Assembly (NCBI RefSeq): GCF_050948175.1 | Contig: NW_027490480.1 | Coordinates: 124,001 to 188,000, forward strand | DNA length: 64,000 nt | Origin: Xylocopa sonorina | Lineage: Eukaryota; Arthropoda; Insecta; Hymenoptera; Apidae | Direction: 5' to 3' | Shown: piece after piece, positions 1-12,567 of the stretch | Numbering within the stretch: the stretch's first letter is position 1 | Layout of the letters: every line of letters begins with the position of its first letter | Translations under genes and position numbers: made by a program | The notes under the pieces: generated by a model | What the model saw: the letters and a program-made list of their open reading frames with translations, nothing else | What the model was told of the DNA's origin: nothing | Databases searched by the model: none

Positions 1-300
1 TATCACAGCAATAGAGCACTAATGCTTCTTAAAACGAGAAGTCGTATTTCATTTCTATGTTTCGTAATAAGATATAATAATCATTGTGTAATGTTATGTA
101 TACCTCGTATTCACTTCAGTGAAATGTAAGTGCGAAATTTCCTTGCTAGGAAATAGAGATTGCAGATGTCTACGTATATTAGCAATAGAGTTCTAATGCT
201 TCTCAAAACGCGATATAGCACCTCATTCCTATGTTTCATGATAAGATATAATATTCATTGCGAAGTGTCATGTATATCTCGTATTCACATCAAAAGAATG
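1..300 (+). repeat. Leading class B and class C monomers before the 1740-bp HOR
   Basis: The first monomer is class B and the second class C. Together they resemble 1219-1566 inside the following HOR, with scattered differences (for example AACGAGAAG here against AACGAGATG there). The window therefore opens inside the array. Confidence 0.75.
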
Positions 301-2040
301 TAAATGCGACACTTCCATGCTAGGTAATAGCGTTTGCAGATGTCTACGTATCGCAGCAATAAAGTTCCAATGCTTCCTAAAACGCGATATCGCATCTCTC
401 TTCTATGTTTCATGACAAGGTATAATATTCATTGCGAAGTGTCATGTATACCTCGTATACACTTCAAATGAATGTAAATGCGACACTTCCATGCTAGCAA
501 AAGGCGTTTGCAGATGTCTACGTATCGTAGCAATAGAGTTCTCATGCTTCTTAAAACGCGATATCGCATCTCACTGCTATGTTTCATGATAAGATATAAT
601 ATTCATTATGGAGTGATATGTATACCTCGTACTCACTTCAAAAGAATGTAAATGCGACCCTTCCATGCTAGGGAATAGCCTTTGCAGATGTCTACGTATC
701 GTAGCAGTAGAGTTCTAATGCTTCTTAGAACGCGATATCGCATCTCACTTTTATGTTTCATGATAAGATATAATATTCATTGCGAAGTATCGTGTATACC
801 TCGTATTCACTTCAAAAGAATGTAAATGCGACACTTCCATGCTAGGAAATAGCGTTTGCAGATGCCTACGTATCGTAGCAATAGAGTTCTAATGCTTCTC
901 AAAACGCGATATAGCACCTCATTCCTATGTTTCATGATAAAATATAATATTCATTGCGAAGTGTCATGTATATCTCGTATTCACTTCAAACGAATCTAAA
1001 TGCGACACTTCCATGCTAGGAAATAGCGTGTGCAGATGTCTACGTATCGTAGCAATAGAGTTCTAATGCTTCTTAGAACGCGATATCGCATCTCACTTCT
1101 ATGTTTCATGATAACATATAATATTCATTGCGAAGTGTCATGTATACCTCCTATTCACTTCAAAAGAACGTAAATAAGACACTTCCATGCTAGGAAATAG
1201 CGTTTGCAGATATCTATGTATCACAGCAATAGAGCACTAATTCTTCTTAAAACGAGATGTCGTATTTCATTTCTATGTTTCGTAATAAGATATAATATTC
1301 ATTGTGTAATGTTATGTATACCTCGTATTCACTTCAGTGAAATGTAAGTGCGAAATTTCCTTGCTAGGAAATAGAGTTTGCAGATGTCTACGTATATTAG
1401 CAATAGAGTTCTAATGCTTTTCAAAACGCGATATAGCACCTCATTCCTATGTTTCATGATAAGATATAATATTCATTGCGAAGTGTCATGTATATCTCGT
1501 ATTCACATCAAAAGCATGTAAATGCGACACTTCCATGCTAGGAAATAGCAGTTGCAGATGTCTACGTATCGCAGCAATAGAGTTCCAATGCTTCCTAAAA
1601 CGCGATATCGCATCTCTCTTCTATGTTTCATGATAAGGTATAATATTCATTGCGAAGCGTCATGTATACCTCGTATTCACTTCAAATGAATGTAAATGCG
1701 ACACTTCCATGCTAGGAAATAGCGTTTGCAGATGTCTACGTATCGTAGCAATAGAGTTCTAATGCTTCTTAAAACGCGATATTGCATCTCACATTTATGT
1801 TTCATGATAAGATATAATATTCATTGCGAAGTGTCATGTATACCTCGTATTCACTTCAAACGAATGTAAATGCGACACTTCCATGCTAGGAAATAGCGTT
1901 TGCAGATGTCTATGTATCACAGCAATAGAGTTCTAATGCTTCTCAAAACGCGATATAGCACCTCATTCCTATGTTTCATGATAAGATATAATATTCATTG
2001 CGAAGTGTCATGTATACCTCATATTCACTTCAAACGAATG
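297..2040 (+). repeat. 10-monomer HOR (1740 bp), copy 1
   Basis: This block matches the next one at an offset of exactly 1740 bp, ten monomers. Shared private marks include TAGGTAATAG (near 323 and 2063), CTAGCAAAAGGCG (near 494 and 2234) and a B-C-D run with AAAGCATG (near 1513 and 3253). Over this length I saw a single difference: T at 1795 against C at 3535. Monomer order is D, D-like/E, A, C-like, A, B, C, D, A and C-like. Confidence 0.9.
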
Positions 2041-2958
2041 TAAATGCGACACTTCCATGCTAGGTAATAGCGTTTGCAGATGTCTACGTATCGCAGCAAT
2101 AAAGTTCCAATGCTTCCTAAAACGCGATATCGCATCTCTCTTCTATGTTTCATGACAAGGTATAATATTCATTGCGAAGTGTCATGTATACCTCGTATAC
2201 ACTTCAAATGAATGTAAATGCGACACTTCCATGCTAGCAAAAGGCGTTTGCAGATGTCTACGTATCGTAGCAATAGAGTTCTCATGCTTCTTAAAACGCG
2301 ATATCGCATCTCACTGCTATGTTTCATGATAAGATATAATATTCATTATGGAGTGATATGTATACCTCGTACTCACTTCAAAAGAATGTAAATGCGACCC
2401 TTCCATGCTAGGGAATAGCCTTTGCAGATGTCTACGTATCGTAGCAGTAGAGTTCTAATGCTTCTTAGAACGCGATATCGCATCTCACTTTTATGTTTCA
2501 TGATAAGATATAATATTCATTGCGAAGTATCGTGTATACCTCGTATTCACTTCAAAAGAATGTAAATGCGACACTTCCATGCTAGGAAATAGCGTTTGCA
2601 GATGCCTACGTATCGTAGCAATAGAGTTCTAATGCTTCTCAAAACGCGATATAGCACCTCATTCCTATGTTTCATGATAAAATATAATATTCATTGCGAA
2701 GTGTCATGTATATCTCGTATTCACTTCAAACGAATCTAAATGCGACACTTCCATGCTAGGAAATAGCGTGTGCAGATGTCTACGTATCGTAGCAATAGAG
2801 TTCTAATGCTTCTTAGAACGCGATATCGCATCTCACTTCTATGTTTCATGATAACATATAATATTCATTGCGAAGTGTCATGTATACCTCCTATTCACTT
2901 CAAAAGAACGTAAATAAGACACTTCCATGCTAGGAAATAGCGTTTGCAGATATCTATG

Positions 2959-3132
2959 TATCACAGCAATAGAGCACTAATTCTTCTTAAAACGAGATGT
3001 CGTATTTCATTTCTATGTTTCGTAATAAGATATAATATTCATTGTGTAATGTTATGTATACCTCGTATTCACTTCAGTGAAATGTAAGTGCGAAATTTCC
3101 TTGCTAGGAAATAGAGTTTGCAGATGTCTACG
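2959..3132 (+). repeat. Representative class B monomer (174 bp)
   Basis: Class B is the most divergent common class. Its marks are a TATCACAGC start, GAGTACTAATGC or GAGCACTAATTC, ACGAGATGTCGTATTTC in place of the palindrome, TTTCGTAATAAG, GTGTAATGTTATG in place of GCGAAGTGTCATG, and TTCAGTG(G/A)AATGTAAGTGCG followed by AAATTTCCTTGC. About forty class B monomers are spread through the window, for example near 1290, 4590, 13960, 22140, 34830, 48050 and 62480. It lacks both dyads seen in class A. Almost every copy is followed by a class C monomer. Confidence 0.88.
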
Positions 3133-3306
3133 TATATTAGCAATAGAGTTCTAATGCTTTTCAAAACGCGATATAGCACCTCATTCCTATGTTTCATGAT
3201 AAGATATAATATTCATTGCGAAGTGTCATGTATATCTCGTATTCACATCAAAAGCATGTAAATGCGACACTTCCATGCTAGGAAATAGCAGTTGCAGATG
3301 TCTACG
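3133..3306 (+). repeat. Representative class C monomer (174 bp)
   Basis: Class C is recognised by a TATATTAGC or TATATAGGC start, CTTCTCAAAAC(G/T)CG, GATATAGCACCTCATTCC, and GTCATGTATATCTCG followed by TTCACATCAAAAG. The change from GATATCGC to GATATAGC breaks the 10-bp palindrome. It normally sits between a class B and a class D monomer. Some copies have a class A start (TATCGTAGC) joined to the class C middle, for example around 1920-2090 and 63800-63960, which suggests recombination between classes. Confidence 0.85.
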
Positions 3307-3480
3307 TATCGCAGCAATAGAGTTCCAATGCTTCCTAAAACGCGATATCGCATCTCTCTTCTATGTTTCATGATAAGGTATAATATTCATTGCGAAGCGT
3401 CATGTATACCTCGTATTCACTTCAAATGAATGTAAATGCGACACTTCCATGCTAGGAAATAGCGTTTGCAGATGTCTACG
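3307..3480 (+). repeat. Representative class D monomer (174 bp)
   Basis: Class D is recognised by TATCGCAGC, GAG(T/A)TCCAATGCTTCC, CATC(T/A)CTCTTCTATG, a G in AAGGTATAATATTC where other classes have AAGATATAATATTC, often GCGAAGCGTCATG, and TTCAAATGAATG. It keeps the GCGATATCGC palindrome but lacks the CTACG/CGTAG dyad because the right arm reads CGCAG. It usually follows class C, completing the B-C-D cassette. In the right half of the window many copies carry GAGATCC rather than GAGTTCC. Confidence 0.85.
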
Positions 3481-5041
3481 TATCGTAGCAATAGAGTTCT
3501 AATGCTTCTTAAAACGCGATATTGCATCTCACATCTATGTTTCATGATAAGATATAATATTCATTGCGAAGTGTCATGTATACCTCGTATTCACTTCAAA
3601 CGAATGTAAATGCGACACTTCCATGCTAGGAAATAGCGTTTGCAGATGTCTATGTATCACAGCAATAGAGTTCTAATGCTTCTCAAAACGCGATATAGCA
3701 CCTCATTCCTATGTTTCATGATAAGATATAATATTCATTGCGAAGTGTCATGTATACCTCATATTCACTTCAAACGAATGTAAATGCGACACTTCCATGC
3801 TAGGAAATAGCGTTTGCAGATGTCTACGTATCGTAGCAATAGAATTCTAATGCTTCTTAAAACGCGATATCGCATCTCACTGCTATGTTTCATTAGAAGA
3901 TATAATATTCATTGCGAAGTGTCATGTATATCTCGTATTCACATCAAAAGAATGTAAATGCGACACTTCCATGCTAGGAAATAGCGTTTGCAGATGTCTA
4001 CGTATCGCAGCAATAGAGTTCCAATGCTTCCTAAAACGCGATATCGCATCACTCTTCTATGTTTCATGATAAGGTATAATATTCATTACGAAGTGTCATG
4101 TATACCTCGTATTCACTTCAAATGAATGTAAATGCGACACTTCCATGCTAGGAAATAGCGTTTGCAGATGTCTACGTATCGTAGCAATAGAGTACTAATG
4201 CTTCTTAATACGCGATATCGCATCTCACTGCTATGTTTCATGATAAGATATAATATTCATTGCGAAGTGTCATGTATACCTCGTATTCACTTCAAAAGAA
4301 TGTAAATGCGACACTTCCATGCTAGGAAGTAGCGTTTGCAGATGTCTAGGTATCGTAGCAATAGGGTTCTAATGCTTCTTAAAATGCGATATCGCATCAC
4401 ACTTCTATGTTTCATGATAAGATATAATATTCATTGCGAAGTGCCATGTATACCGCGATTTCACTTCACAAGAATGAAAATGCGACACTTCCTTGCTAGG
4501 AAATATTGTTTGCAGATGTCTACGTATCATAGCAATAGAGTACTAATGCTTCTTAAAACGAGATGTCGTATTTCAATTCTATGTTTCGTAATAAGATATA
4601 ATATTCATTGTGTAATGTTATGTATACCTCGTATTCACTTCAGTGGAATGTAAGTGCGAAATTTCCTTGCTAGGAAATAGCGTTTGCAGATGTCTACGTA
4701 TCGTAGCAATAGAGTTCTAATGCTTCTTAAAACGAGATTTCGCATCTCACTTCTATGTTTCGTGATCAGATATAATATTCATTGCGAAGTGTCATGTATA
4801 CCTCGTATTCACTTCAAAAGGATGTAAATGCGACACTTCCTTGCTAGGAAATAGCGTCTCCAGATGACTACGTGTCGAAACAATAGAGTTCTAATTATTC
4901 TTAAAATGCCATATCTCATCTCACTTCTATGTTTGATGATAAGGTATAATATTCATTGCGAAGCGTCATGTATACCTCGTATTCACTTCAAATGAATGTA
5001 AATGCGACACTTCCATGCTAGGAAATAGCGTTTGCAGATGT

Positions 5042-5054
5042 CTACGTATCGTAG
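5042..5054. other. Monomer-junction dyad CTACG-TAT-CGTAG (example)
   Basis: The last five bases of one monomer and positions 4-8 of the next form a perfect inverted repeat with a 3-bp spacer. The inner TACGTA is also palindromic. It is present before class A and class E monomers. It is lost before class B (CACAG), class C (ATTAG or ATAGG) and class D (CGCAG). This is a visible symmetry; whether it binds protein or extrudes is unknown. Confidence 0.7.
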
Positions 5055-5220
5055 CAATAGAGTTCTAATGCTTCCTAAAACGCGATATCGCATCTCACTG
5101 CTATGTTTCATGATAAGATATAATATTCATTATGGAGTGTTATGTATACCTCGTACTCACTTCAAATGAATGTAAATGTGACACTTCAATGCTAGGAAAT
5201 AGCGTTTGCAGATGTCTACG
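5047..5220 (+). repeat. Representative class E monomer (174 bp)
   Basis: Class E starts like class A but has CATCTCACTGCTATG, then ATTCATTATGGAGTG(T/A)TATG, then CTCGTACTCAC. Many copies continue with GCGACCCTTCCATCC or GCGACCCTTCCATGC. It keeps both the palindrome and the start dyad. Further copies lie around 5221-5394, 6265-6430, 8690-8860, 35289-35462 and 55000-55100. Confidence 0.8.
5082..5091. other. 10-bp perfect palindrome GCGATATCGC (example)
   Basis: Monomer positions 36-45 read GCGATATCGC, which equals its own reverse complement. Most class A, D and E monomers keep it. Class B has CGAGATGTCG and class C has GCGATATAGC there, so both lose it. The pattern follows class and is not random decay. 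No function can be read from the sequence alone. Confidence 0.75.
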
Positions 5221-8200
5221 TATCGTAGCAATAGAGTTCTAATGCTTCTTAAAACGCGATACCGCATCTCACTGCTATGTTTCATGAGAAGATATAATAT
5301 TCATTATGGAGTGTTATGTATACCTCGTACTCACTTCAAAAGAATGTAAATGCGACCCTTCCATCCTAGGAAATAGCGTTTGCAGATGTCTACGTATCGT
5401 AGCAATAGAGTTCTAATGCTTCTTAGAACGCGATATCGCATCTCACTGCTATGTTTCATGATAAGATATAATATTCATTACGAAGTGTCATGCATATCTC
5501 GTATTCACTTCAAAAGAATGTAAATGCGACACTTCCATGCTAGGAAATAGCGTTTGCAGATGTCTACGTATCGCAGCAATAGAGTTTTAATGCTTCCTAA
5601 AACGCGATATCGCACCTCTCTTCTATGTTTCATGATAAGGTATAATATTCATTGCGAAGTGCCATGTATACCTCGTATTCACTTCAAAAGAATGTATATG
5701 CGACACTTCCTTGCTAGGAAATATTGTTTGCAGATGTCTACGTATCACAGCAATGGAGAACTAATGCTTCTTAAAACGAGATGTCGTATTTCACTTCTAT
5801 GTTTCGTAATAAGATATAATATTCATTGTGTAATGTTATGTATACCTCGTATACACTTCAGTGGCATGTAAGTGCGAAATTTCCTTGCTAGGAAATAGAG
5901 TTTGCAGATGTCTACGTATAATAGCAATAGAGTTCTAATGCTTCTCAAAACGCGATATAGCACCTCACTCCTATGTTTCATGATAAGCTATAATATTCAT
6001 TGCGAAGTGTCATGTATATCTCGTATTCACTTCAAAAGAATGTAAATGCGACACTTCCATGCTAGGAAATAGCGTTTGCGGATGTCTACGTATCGCAGCA
6101 ATAGAGTTCTAATGCTTCCTAAAACGCGATATCGCATCTCTCTTCTATGTTTCATGATAAGGTATAACATTCATTGCGAAGTGTCATGTATACCTCGTAT
6201 TCACTTCAAATGAATGTAAGTGCGACACTTCCATGCTAGGAAATAGCTTTTGCAGATGTCTACGTATCGTAGCAATAGAGTTCTAATGCTTCTTAAAACG
6301 CGATATCGCATCTCACTGCTATGTTTCATGATAAGATATAATAATCATTATGGAGTGTTATGTATACCTCGTACTCACTTCAAAAGAATGTAAATGCGAC
6401 CCTTCCATGCTAGGAAATAGCCTTTGCACATGTCTACGTATCGTAGCTATAGAGTTCTAATGCTTCTCAAAACGCGATATAGCATCTCATTCCTATGTTT
6501 CATGATAAAATATAATATTCATTGCGAAGTGTCATGTATACCTCGATTTTACTTCACAAGAATGTAAATGCGACACTTCCTTCCTAGGAAATATTGTTTG
6601 CAGATGTCTACGTATCACAGCAATAGAGTAATAATGCTTCTTAAAACGAGATGTCGTATTTCATTTCTATGTTTCGTAATAAGATATAATACTCATTGTG
6701 TAATGTTATGTATACCTCGTATTCACTTCAGTGGAATGTCCATGCTAGGAAATAGAGTTTGCAGATGTCTACGCATATTAGCAATAGAGTTCTAATGCTT
6801 CTCAAAACGCGATATAGCACCTCATTCCTATGTTTCATGATAAGATATAATATTCATTGCGAAGTGTCATGTATATCTCGTATTCACTTCAAAAGAATGT
6901 AAATGCGACACTTCCATGCGAGGAAATAGCGTTTGCAGATGTCTACGTATCGCAGCAATTGAGTTGAATGCTTCCTAGAACGCGATATCGCACCTCTCTT
7001 CTATGTTTCATGATAAGGTATAATATTCATTGCGAAGTGTCATGTATACTTCGTATTCACTTCAAAAGAATGTAAATGCGACACTTCCATGCTAGGGAAT
7101 AGCGTTTGCAGATGTCTACGTATCGTAGCAATAGAGTTCTAATGCTTCTCAAAACGCGATATAGCACCTCATTCCTATGTTTCATGATAAGATATAATAT
7201 TCATAGCGAAGTGTCATGTATACCTCGTATTCACTTCAAATGAATGTAAATGCGACACTTCCATGCTAGGAAATAGCGTTTGCAGATGTCTACGTATCGT
7301 AGCAATAGAGTTCTAATGCTTCTTAAAACGCGATATCACATCTCACTGCTGTGTTTCATGATAAGATATAATATTCATTATGGAGTGATATGTATACCTC
7401 GTATTCACTTCAAAAGAAAGTAAATGCGACACTTCCATGCTAGGAAGTAGCGTTTGCAGATGTCTACGTATCGTAGCAATAGGGTTCTAATGCTTCTTAA
7501 AATGCGATATCGCATCACACTTCTATGTTTCATGATAAGATATAATATTCATTGCGAAGTGTCATGTATTCCGCGATTTCACTTCACTAGAATGTAAATG
7601 CGACACTTACTTGCTAGGAAATATTGTTTGCAGATGTCTACGTATCACAGCAATAGAGTACTAATGCTTCTTAAAACGAGATGTCGTATTTCATTTCTAT
7701 GTTTCGTAATAAGGTATAATATTCATTGTGTAATGTTATGTATACCTCGTATTCACTTCAGTGGAATGTAAGTGCGAAATTTCCTTGCTAGGAAATAGAG
7801 TTTGCAGATGTCTACGTATATAGGCAATAGAGTTCTAATGCTTCTCAAAACTCGATATAGCACCTCATTCCTATGTTTCATGATAAGATATAATATTCAT
7901 TGCGAAGTGTCATGTATATCTCGTATTCACATCAAAAGAATGTAAATGCGACACTTCCATGCTAGGAAATAGCGTTTGCAGACGTCTACGTATCGCAGCA
8001 ATAGAGTTCCAATGCTTCCTAAAACGCGATATCGCATCTCTCTTCTATGTTTCATGATAAGGTATAATATTCATTGCGAAGCGTCATGTATACCTCGAAT
8101 TCACTTCAAATGAATGTAAATGCGACACTTCCATGCTAGGAAATAGCGTTTGCAGATGTCTACGTATCGTAGCAATAGAGTTCTAATGATTCTTAAAACG

Positions 8201-8984
8201 CGATATCGCATCTCACTGCTATGTTTCATGAGAAGATATAATATTCATTGCGAAGTGTCATGTATACCTCGTATTCACTTCAAATGAACGTAAATAAGAC
8301 ACTTCCATGCTAGGAAATAGCGTTTGCAGATGTCTACGTATCGTAGCAATAGAGTTCTAATGCTTCTTAGAACGCGATATCGCATCTCACTTCTATGTTT
8401 CATGATAAGATATAATATTCACTACGAAGTGTCATGTATACCTCGTATTCACTTCAAATGAATGTAAATGCCACACTTCCATGCTAGGAAATAGCGTTTG
8501 CAGATGTCTACGTATCACAGCAATAGAGTACTATTGCTTCTTAAAACGAGATGTCGTATTTCATTTCTATGTTCCGTAATAAGATATAATATTCATTGTG
8601 TAATGTTATGTATACCTCGTATTCACTTCAGTGGAATGTAAGTGCGAAATTTCCTTGCTAGGAAATAGCGTTTGCAGATGTCTACGTATCGTAGCAATAG
8701 AGTTCTAATGCTTCTTAAAACGCGATATCGCATCTCACTGCTATGTTTCATGATAAGATATAATATTCATTATGGAGTGTTATGTATACCTCGTACTCAC
8801 TTCAAAAGAATGTAAATGCGACCCTTCCATGCTAGGAAATAGCCTTTGCAGATGTCTACGTATCGTAGCTATAGAGTTCCAATGCTTCTCAAAACGCGAT
8901 ATCGCATCTCATTTCTATGTTTCGTGATAAGATATAATATTCATTGCGAAGTGTTTTGTATACCTCTCATACACTTAAAATGAA

Positions 8985-9448
8985 TGTAAATGCGACACTT
9001 CCTTTCTAGGAAATAGCGTTTCCAGATGTCCACGTATCGTAGCAATAGAGTGCTAATGCTACTTAAAACGCGACATCGCATCTCATTTCTATGTTTCATG
9101 ATAAGATATAATATTCATTGCGAAGTGTCATGTATACCTCGTATTCCTTTCAAAAGAATGTAAATGCGACACTTCCTTGCTAGCAAGTAGCGTTTGCAGA
9201 TGTCTACGTATCGAAGCAATAGACATCTAATGCTTCATAAATCGCCATATGGCATCTCATTTCTATGCTTCATGATAAGATATAATATTCATTATGGAGT
9301 GTCATGTATACCTCGTACTCACTTCAAAAGAATGTAAATGCGACACTTCCTTTCTAGGAAATAGCGTTTCCAGATGTCCACGTATCGTAGCAATAGAGTG
9401 CTAATGCTACTTAAAACGCGACATCGCACTTCATTTCTATGTTTCATG
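8985..9448 (+). repeat. Dimer duplication (348 bp) of a TTTCCAGATG subfamily
   Basis: The run CTTTCTAGGAAATAGCG, TTTCCAGATGTCCACG and GTGCTAATGCTACTT occurs near 8998-9070 and again near 9346-9418, exactly two monomers apart. The TTTCCAG variant replaces TTTGCAG. Related TTTCCAGATG monomers occur near 16145, 17015, 32838 and 34228. Confidence 0.75.
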
Positions 9449-12387
9449 ATAAGATATAATATTGATTGCGAAGTGTCATGTATACCTCGTATTCACTTCA
9501 AAAGAATGTAAATAAGACACTTCCATGCTAGGAAATAGCATTTGCAGATGTCTACGTATTGTAGCAATAGAGTTCTAATGCTTCTTAGAACGCGATATCG
9601 CATCTCACTTCTATGTTTCATGATAAGATATAGTATTCATTGCGAAGTGTCATGTATACCTCGTATTGACTTCAAAAGAATGTAAATATGACACTTCCAT
9701 GCTAGGAAATAGCGTTTGCAGATGTCTACGTATCGTAGCAATAGTGTTCTGATGCTTCTTAAAACGAGATGTCGTATTTCATTTCTATGTTTCGTAATCA
9801 GATATAATATTCATTGTGTAGTGTTATGTATACCTCGTATTCACTTCAGTGGAATGTAAGTGCGACATGTCCATGCTAGGAAATAGAGTTTGCAAATGTC
9901 TACGTATCGTAGCAATAGAGTTCTAATGCTTCTCAAAACGCGATACAGCACCTCATTCCTATGTTTCATGATAAGATATAATATTCATTGCGAAATGTTA
10001 TGTATATCTCGTATTCACTTCAAAAGAATGTAAATGCGACATTCCATGCTATGAAATAGCGTTTGCAGATGTCTACGTATCGTAGCAATAGAGTTCTAAT
10101 TCTTTTAAAACGCGATATCGCATCTCACTGCTACGTTTCATGATAAGATATAATATTCATTGCGAAGTGTCATGTATACCTCGTATTCACTTCAAATGAA
10201 TGTAAATACGACACTTCCATGCTAGGAAATAGCGTTTGCAGATGTCTACGTATCGTAGCAATAGAGTTCTAATGCTTCCTAAAACGAGATGTCGCATTTC
10301 ATTTCTATGTTTCGTGATAAGATATAATATTCATTGTGAAGTGTTATGTATACCTCGTATTGACTTCAAAGGAACGTAAATAAGACACTTCCATGCTAGG
10401 AAATAGCGTTTGCAGATGTCTACGTGTCGTAGCAATAGAGTTCTAATGCTTCTTAGAACGCGATATCGAATCTCACTTCTATGTTTCATGATAAGATATA
10501 ATATTCATTGCGATGTGTCATGTATACCTCGTATTCACTTCAAAAGAATGTAAATATGACACTTCCATGCTAGGAAATAGCGTTTGCAGATGTCTACGTA
10601 TCGTAGCAATAGAGTTCTAATGCTTCTTAAAACTAGATGCCGCATTCCATTTCTATGTTTCGTGATTAGATATAATATACATTGTGGAGTGTTATGTATA
10701 CCTCGTATTCACTTCACAAGAATGTAAATGCGACACTTCCTTGCTGGGAAATATTGTTTGCAGATGTCTACGTATCACAGCAATAGAGTACTAATGCTTC
10801 TTAAAACGAGATGTCGTATTTCATTTCTATGTTTCGTATAAGATATAATATTCATTGTGTAATGTTATGTACACCTCGTATTCACTTCAGTGGAATGTAA
10901 GTGCGAAATTTCCTTGCTAGGAAATAGAGTTTGCAGATGTTTACGTATATTAGCAATAGAGTTCTAATGCTTCTCAAACCGCGATATAGCACCTCAGTCC
11001 TATGTTTCATGATAAGATATAATATTCACTGCGAAGTGTCATGTATATCTCGTATTCACTTCAAAAGAATATAAATGCCATACTTCCATTCTAGGAAATA
11101 GCCTTTGCAGATGTCTACGTATCGCAGCAATAGTGTTCTAATGCTTCCTAAACGCGATATCGCATCTCTCTTCTATGTTTCATGATAAGATATAATATTC
11201 ATAGCGAAGTGTCATGTATACCTCGATCTCACTTCACAAGAATGTAAATGCGACACTTCCTTGCTGGCAAATATTGTTTGCAGATGTCTACGTATCACAG
11301 CAATAGAGTACTAATGCTTCTTAAAACCCAATATCGCAACTCACTTCTATGTTTCATGATAAGATATAATATTCATTGCGAAGTGTCATGTATACCTCGT
11401 ATTCACTTCAAAAGAATGTAAATGCGACACTTCCATGCTAGGAAGTTGCGTTTGCAGATGTCTACGTATCGTAGCAATAGGGTTCTAATGCTTCTTAGAA
11501 CGCAATATCGCATCTCACTTCTATGTTTCATGATTAGATATAATATTCATTGCGAAGTGTCATGTATACCTCGTATTCACTTCAAAAGAATGTAAATGCG
11601 ACACTTCCATGCTAGGAAGTAGCATTTGCAGATGTCTACGCATCGTAGCAATAGGGTTCTAATGCTTCTTAGAACGCGATATCGCATCTCTCCTCTATGT
11701 TTCATGATAAGATATAATATTCATTGCGAAGTGTCATGTATACCTCGACTTCACTTCACAAGAATGTAAATGCGACACTTCCTTGCTAGGAAATACTGTT
11801 TAAAGATGTCTACGTACCACAGCAATAGAGTACTAATGCTTCTTAAAACGAGATGTCGTATTTCATTTCTATGTTTCGTAATAAGATATAATATTCATTG
11901 TGTAATGTTATGTATACCTTGTATTCACTTCAGTGGAATGTAAGTGCGACATGTCCATGCTAGGAAATAGAGTTTGCAGATGTCTACGTATATTAGCAAT
12001 AGAGTTCTAATGCTTCTCAAAACGCGATATCGCATCTCACTTCCATGTTTCATGATAAGATATAATATATATTGCGAAGTGTCATGTAAACCTCGTATTC
12101 ACTTCAATAGAATGTATATGCGACACTTCCTTCCTAGGAAATAACATTTGCAGATATCTACGCATCGTAGCAATAGAGTTCTAGTGCTTCTTAATCAGCG
12201 ATATCGCATCTCACTTCTATGTTTCGAGATAAGATATAATATTCATTGTGGAATGCTATGTATACCTCGTATTCACTTGAAAGGATGTAAATGCGACACT
12301 TCCTACCTAGGGAATAACATATGCAGATGTCTACGCATCATAGCAATAGAGCTCTAATGCTTCTTAAAACGCGATATCGCATCTCAC
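9441..12387 (+). repeat. 18-monomer duplication (offset 3127 bp), copy 1
   Basis: This block is repeated 3127 bp downstream, 18 monomers minus 5 bp of net indel. The start is marked by ATTGATTGCG (9461 and 12588), and the end lies just after CATCTCAC (12387 and 15514). Shared private changes include a 1-bp loss in TTTCGTATAAG and the TTAATCAGCG monomer. I saw only a few single-base differences, for example near 9995, 10563 and 11227. The 69-codon open frame at 12148-12357 is repeat-derived. Confidence 0.88.
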
Positions 12388-12567
12388 TGCTACGTTTCAT
12401 GAGAAGATATAATATTCATTATGGTGTGTTATGTATACCTCGTACTCACTTCAAAAGAATGTAAAAGCGAACCTTCCATGCTAGGAAATAGCGTTTGCAG
12501 ATGTCTACGTATCGTAGCAATAGAGTTCTAATGCTTCTTAGAACGCGATATCGCATCTCACTTCTGT
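12388..12567 (+). repeat. Spacer monomer between the two 18-monomer copies
   Basis: About one monomer of class E type separates the end of copy 1 from the start of copy 2. It reads TCATGAGAAG then ATTATGGTGTG and GCGAACCTTCC, unlike the matching place downstream of copy 2. Its class E to class A junction may mark where the duplication joined. Confidence 0.65.

Larger units (their letters stand above)
2041..3804 (+). repeat. 10-monomer HOR (1740 bp), copy 2
   Basis: This is the second copy of the preceding unit at +1740 bp and nearly identical to it. The match ends near 3804, where TAGGAAATAG replaces TAGGTAATAG. The tandem arrangement of two near-identical copies indicates a recent unequal exchange or similar duplication. 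Confidence 0.9.
3805..8984 (+). repeat. Mosaic of B-C-D cassettes and A/E monomers
   Basis: No single long HOR dominates here. Class B monomers lie near 4590, 5810, 6690, 7700 and 8580, mostly followed by C and D. A short piece with GGAAGTAGCG, AATAGGG and AAAATGCGATATCGCATCACAC occurs near 4325 and again near 7443, 18 monomers apart after small deletions. One class B monomer near 6738 is shortened by about 13 bp (GGAATGTCCATGC). The open frames at 4336-4653, 5554-5871 and 6568-6795 are repeat-derived and not genes. Confidence 0.8.

Noticed and set aside
71..100. Bacterial-type promoter (TATAAT within GATATAATATTC)
   Set aside because: The motif is in nearly every monomer as part of the AT-rich core, with no consistent -35 element and no downstream gene.
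4336..6795. Plus-strand open frames of 75-105 codons (4336-4653, 5554-5871, 6568-6795)
   Set aside because: They are translations of the satellite monomer with repeated 58-residue segments, arising where recurrent stops are mutated. There is no promoter, no family match and no frame constraint.
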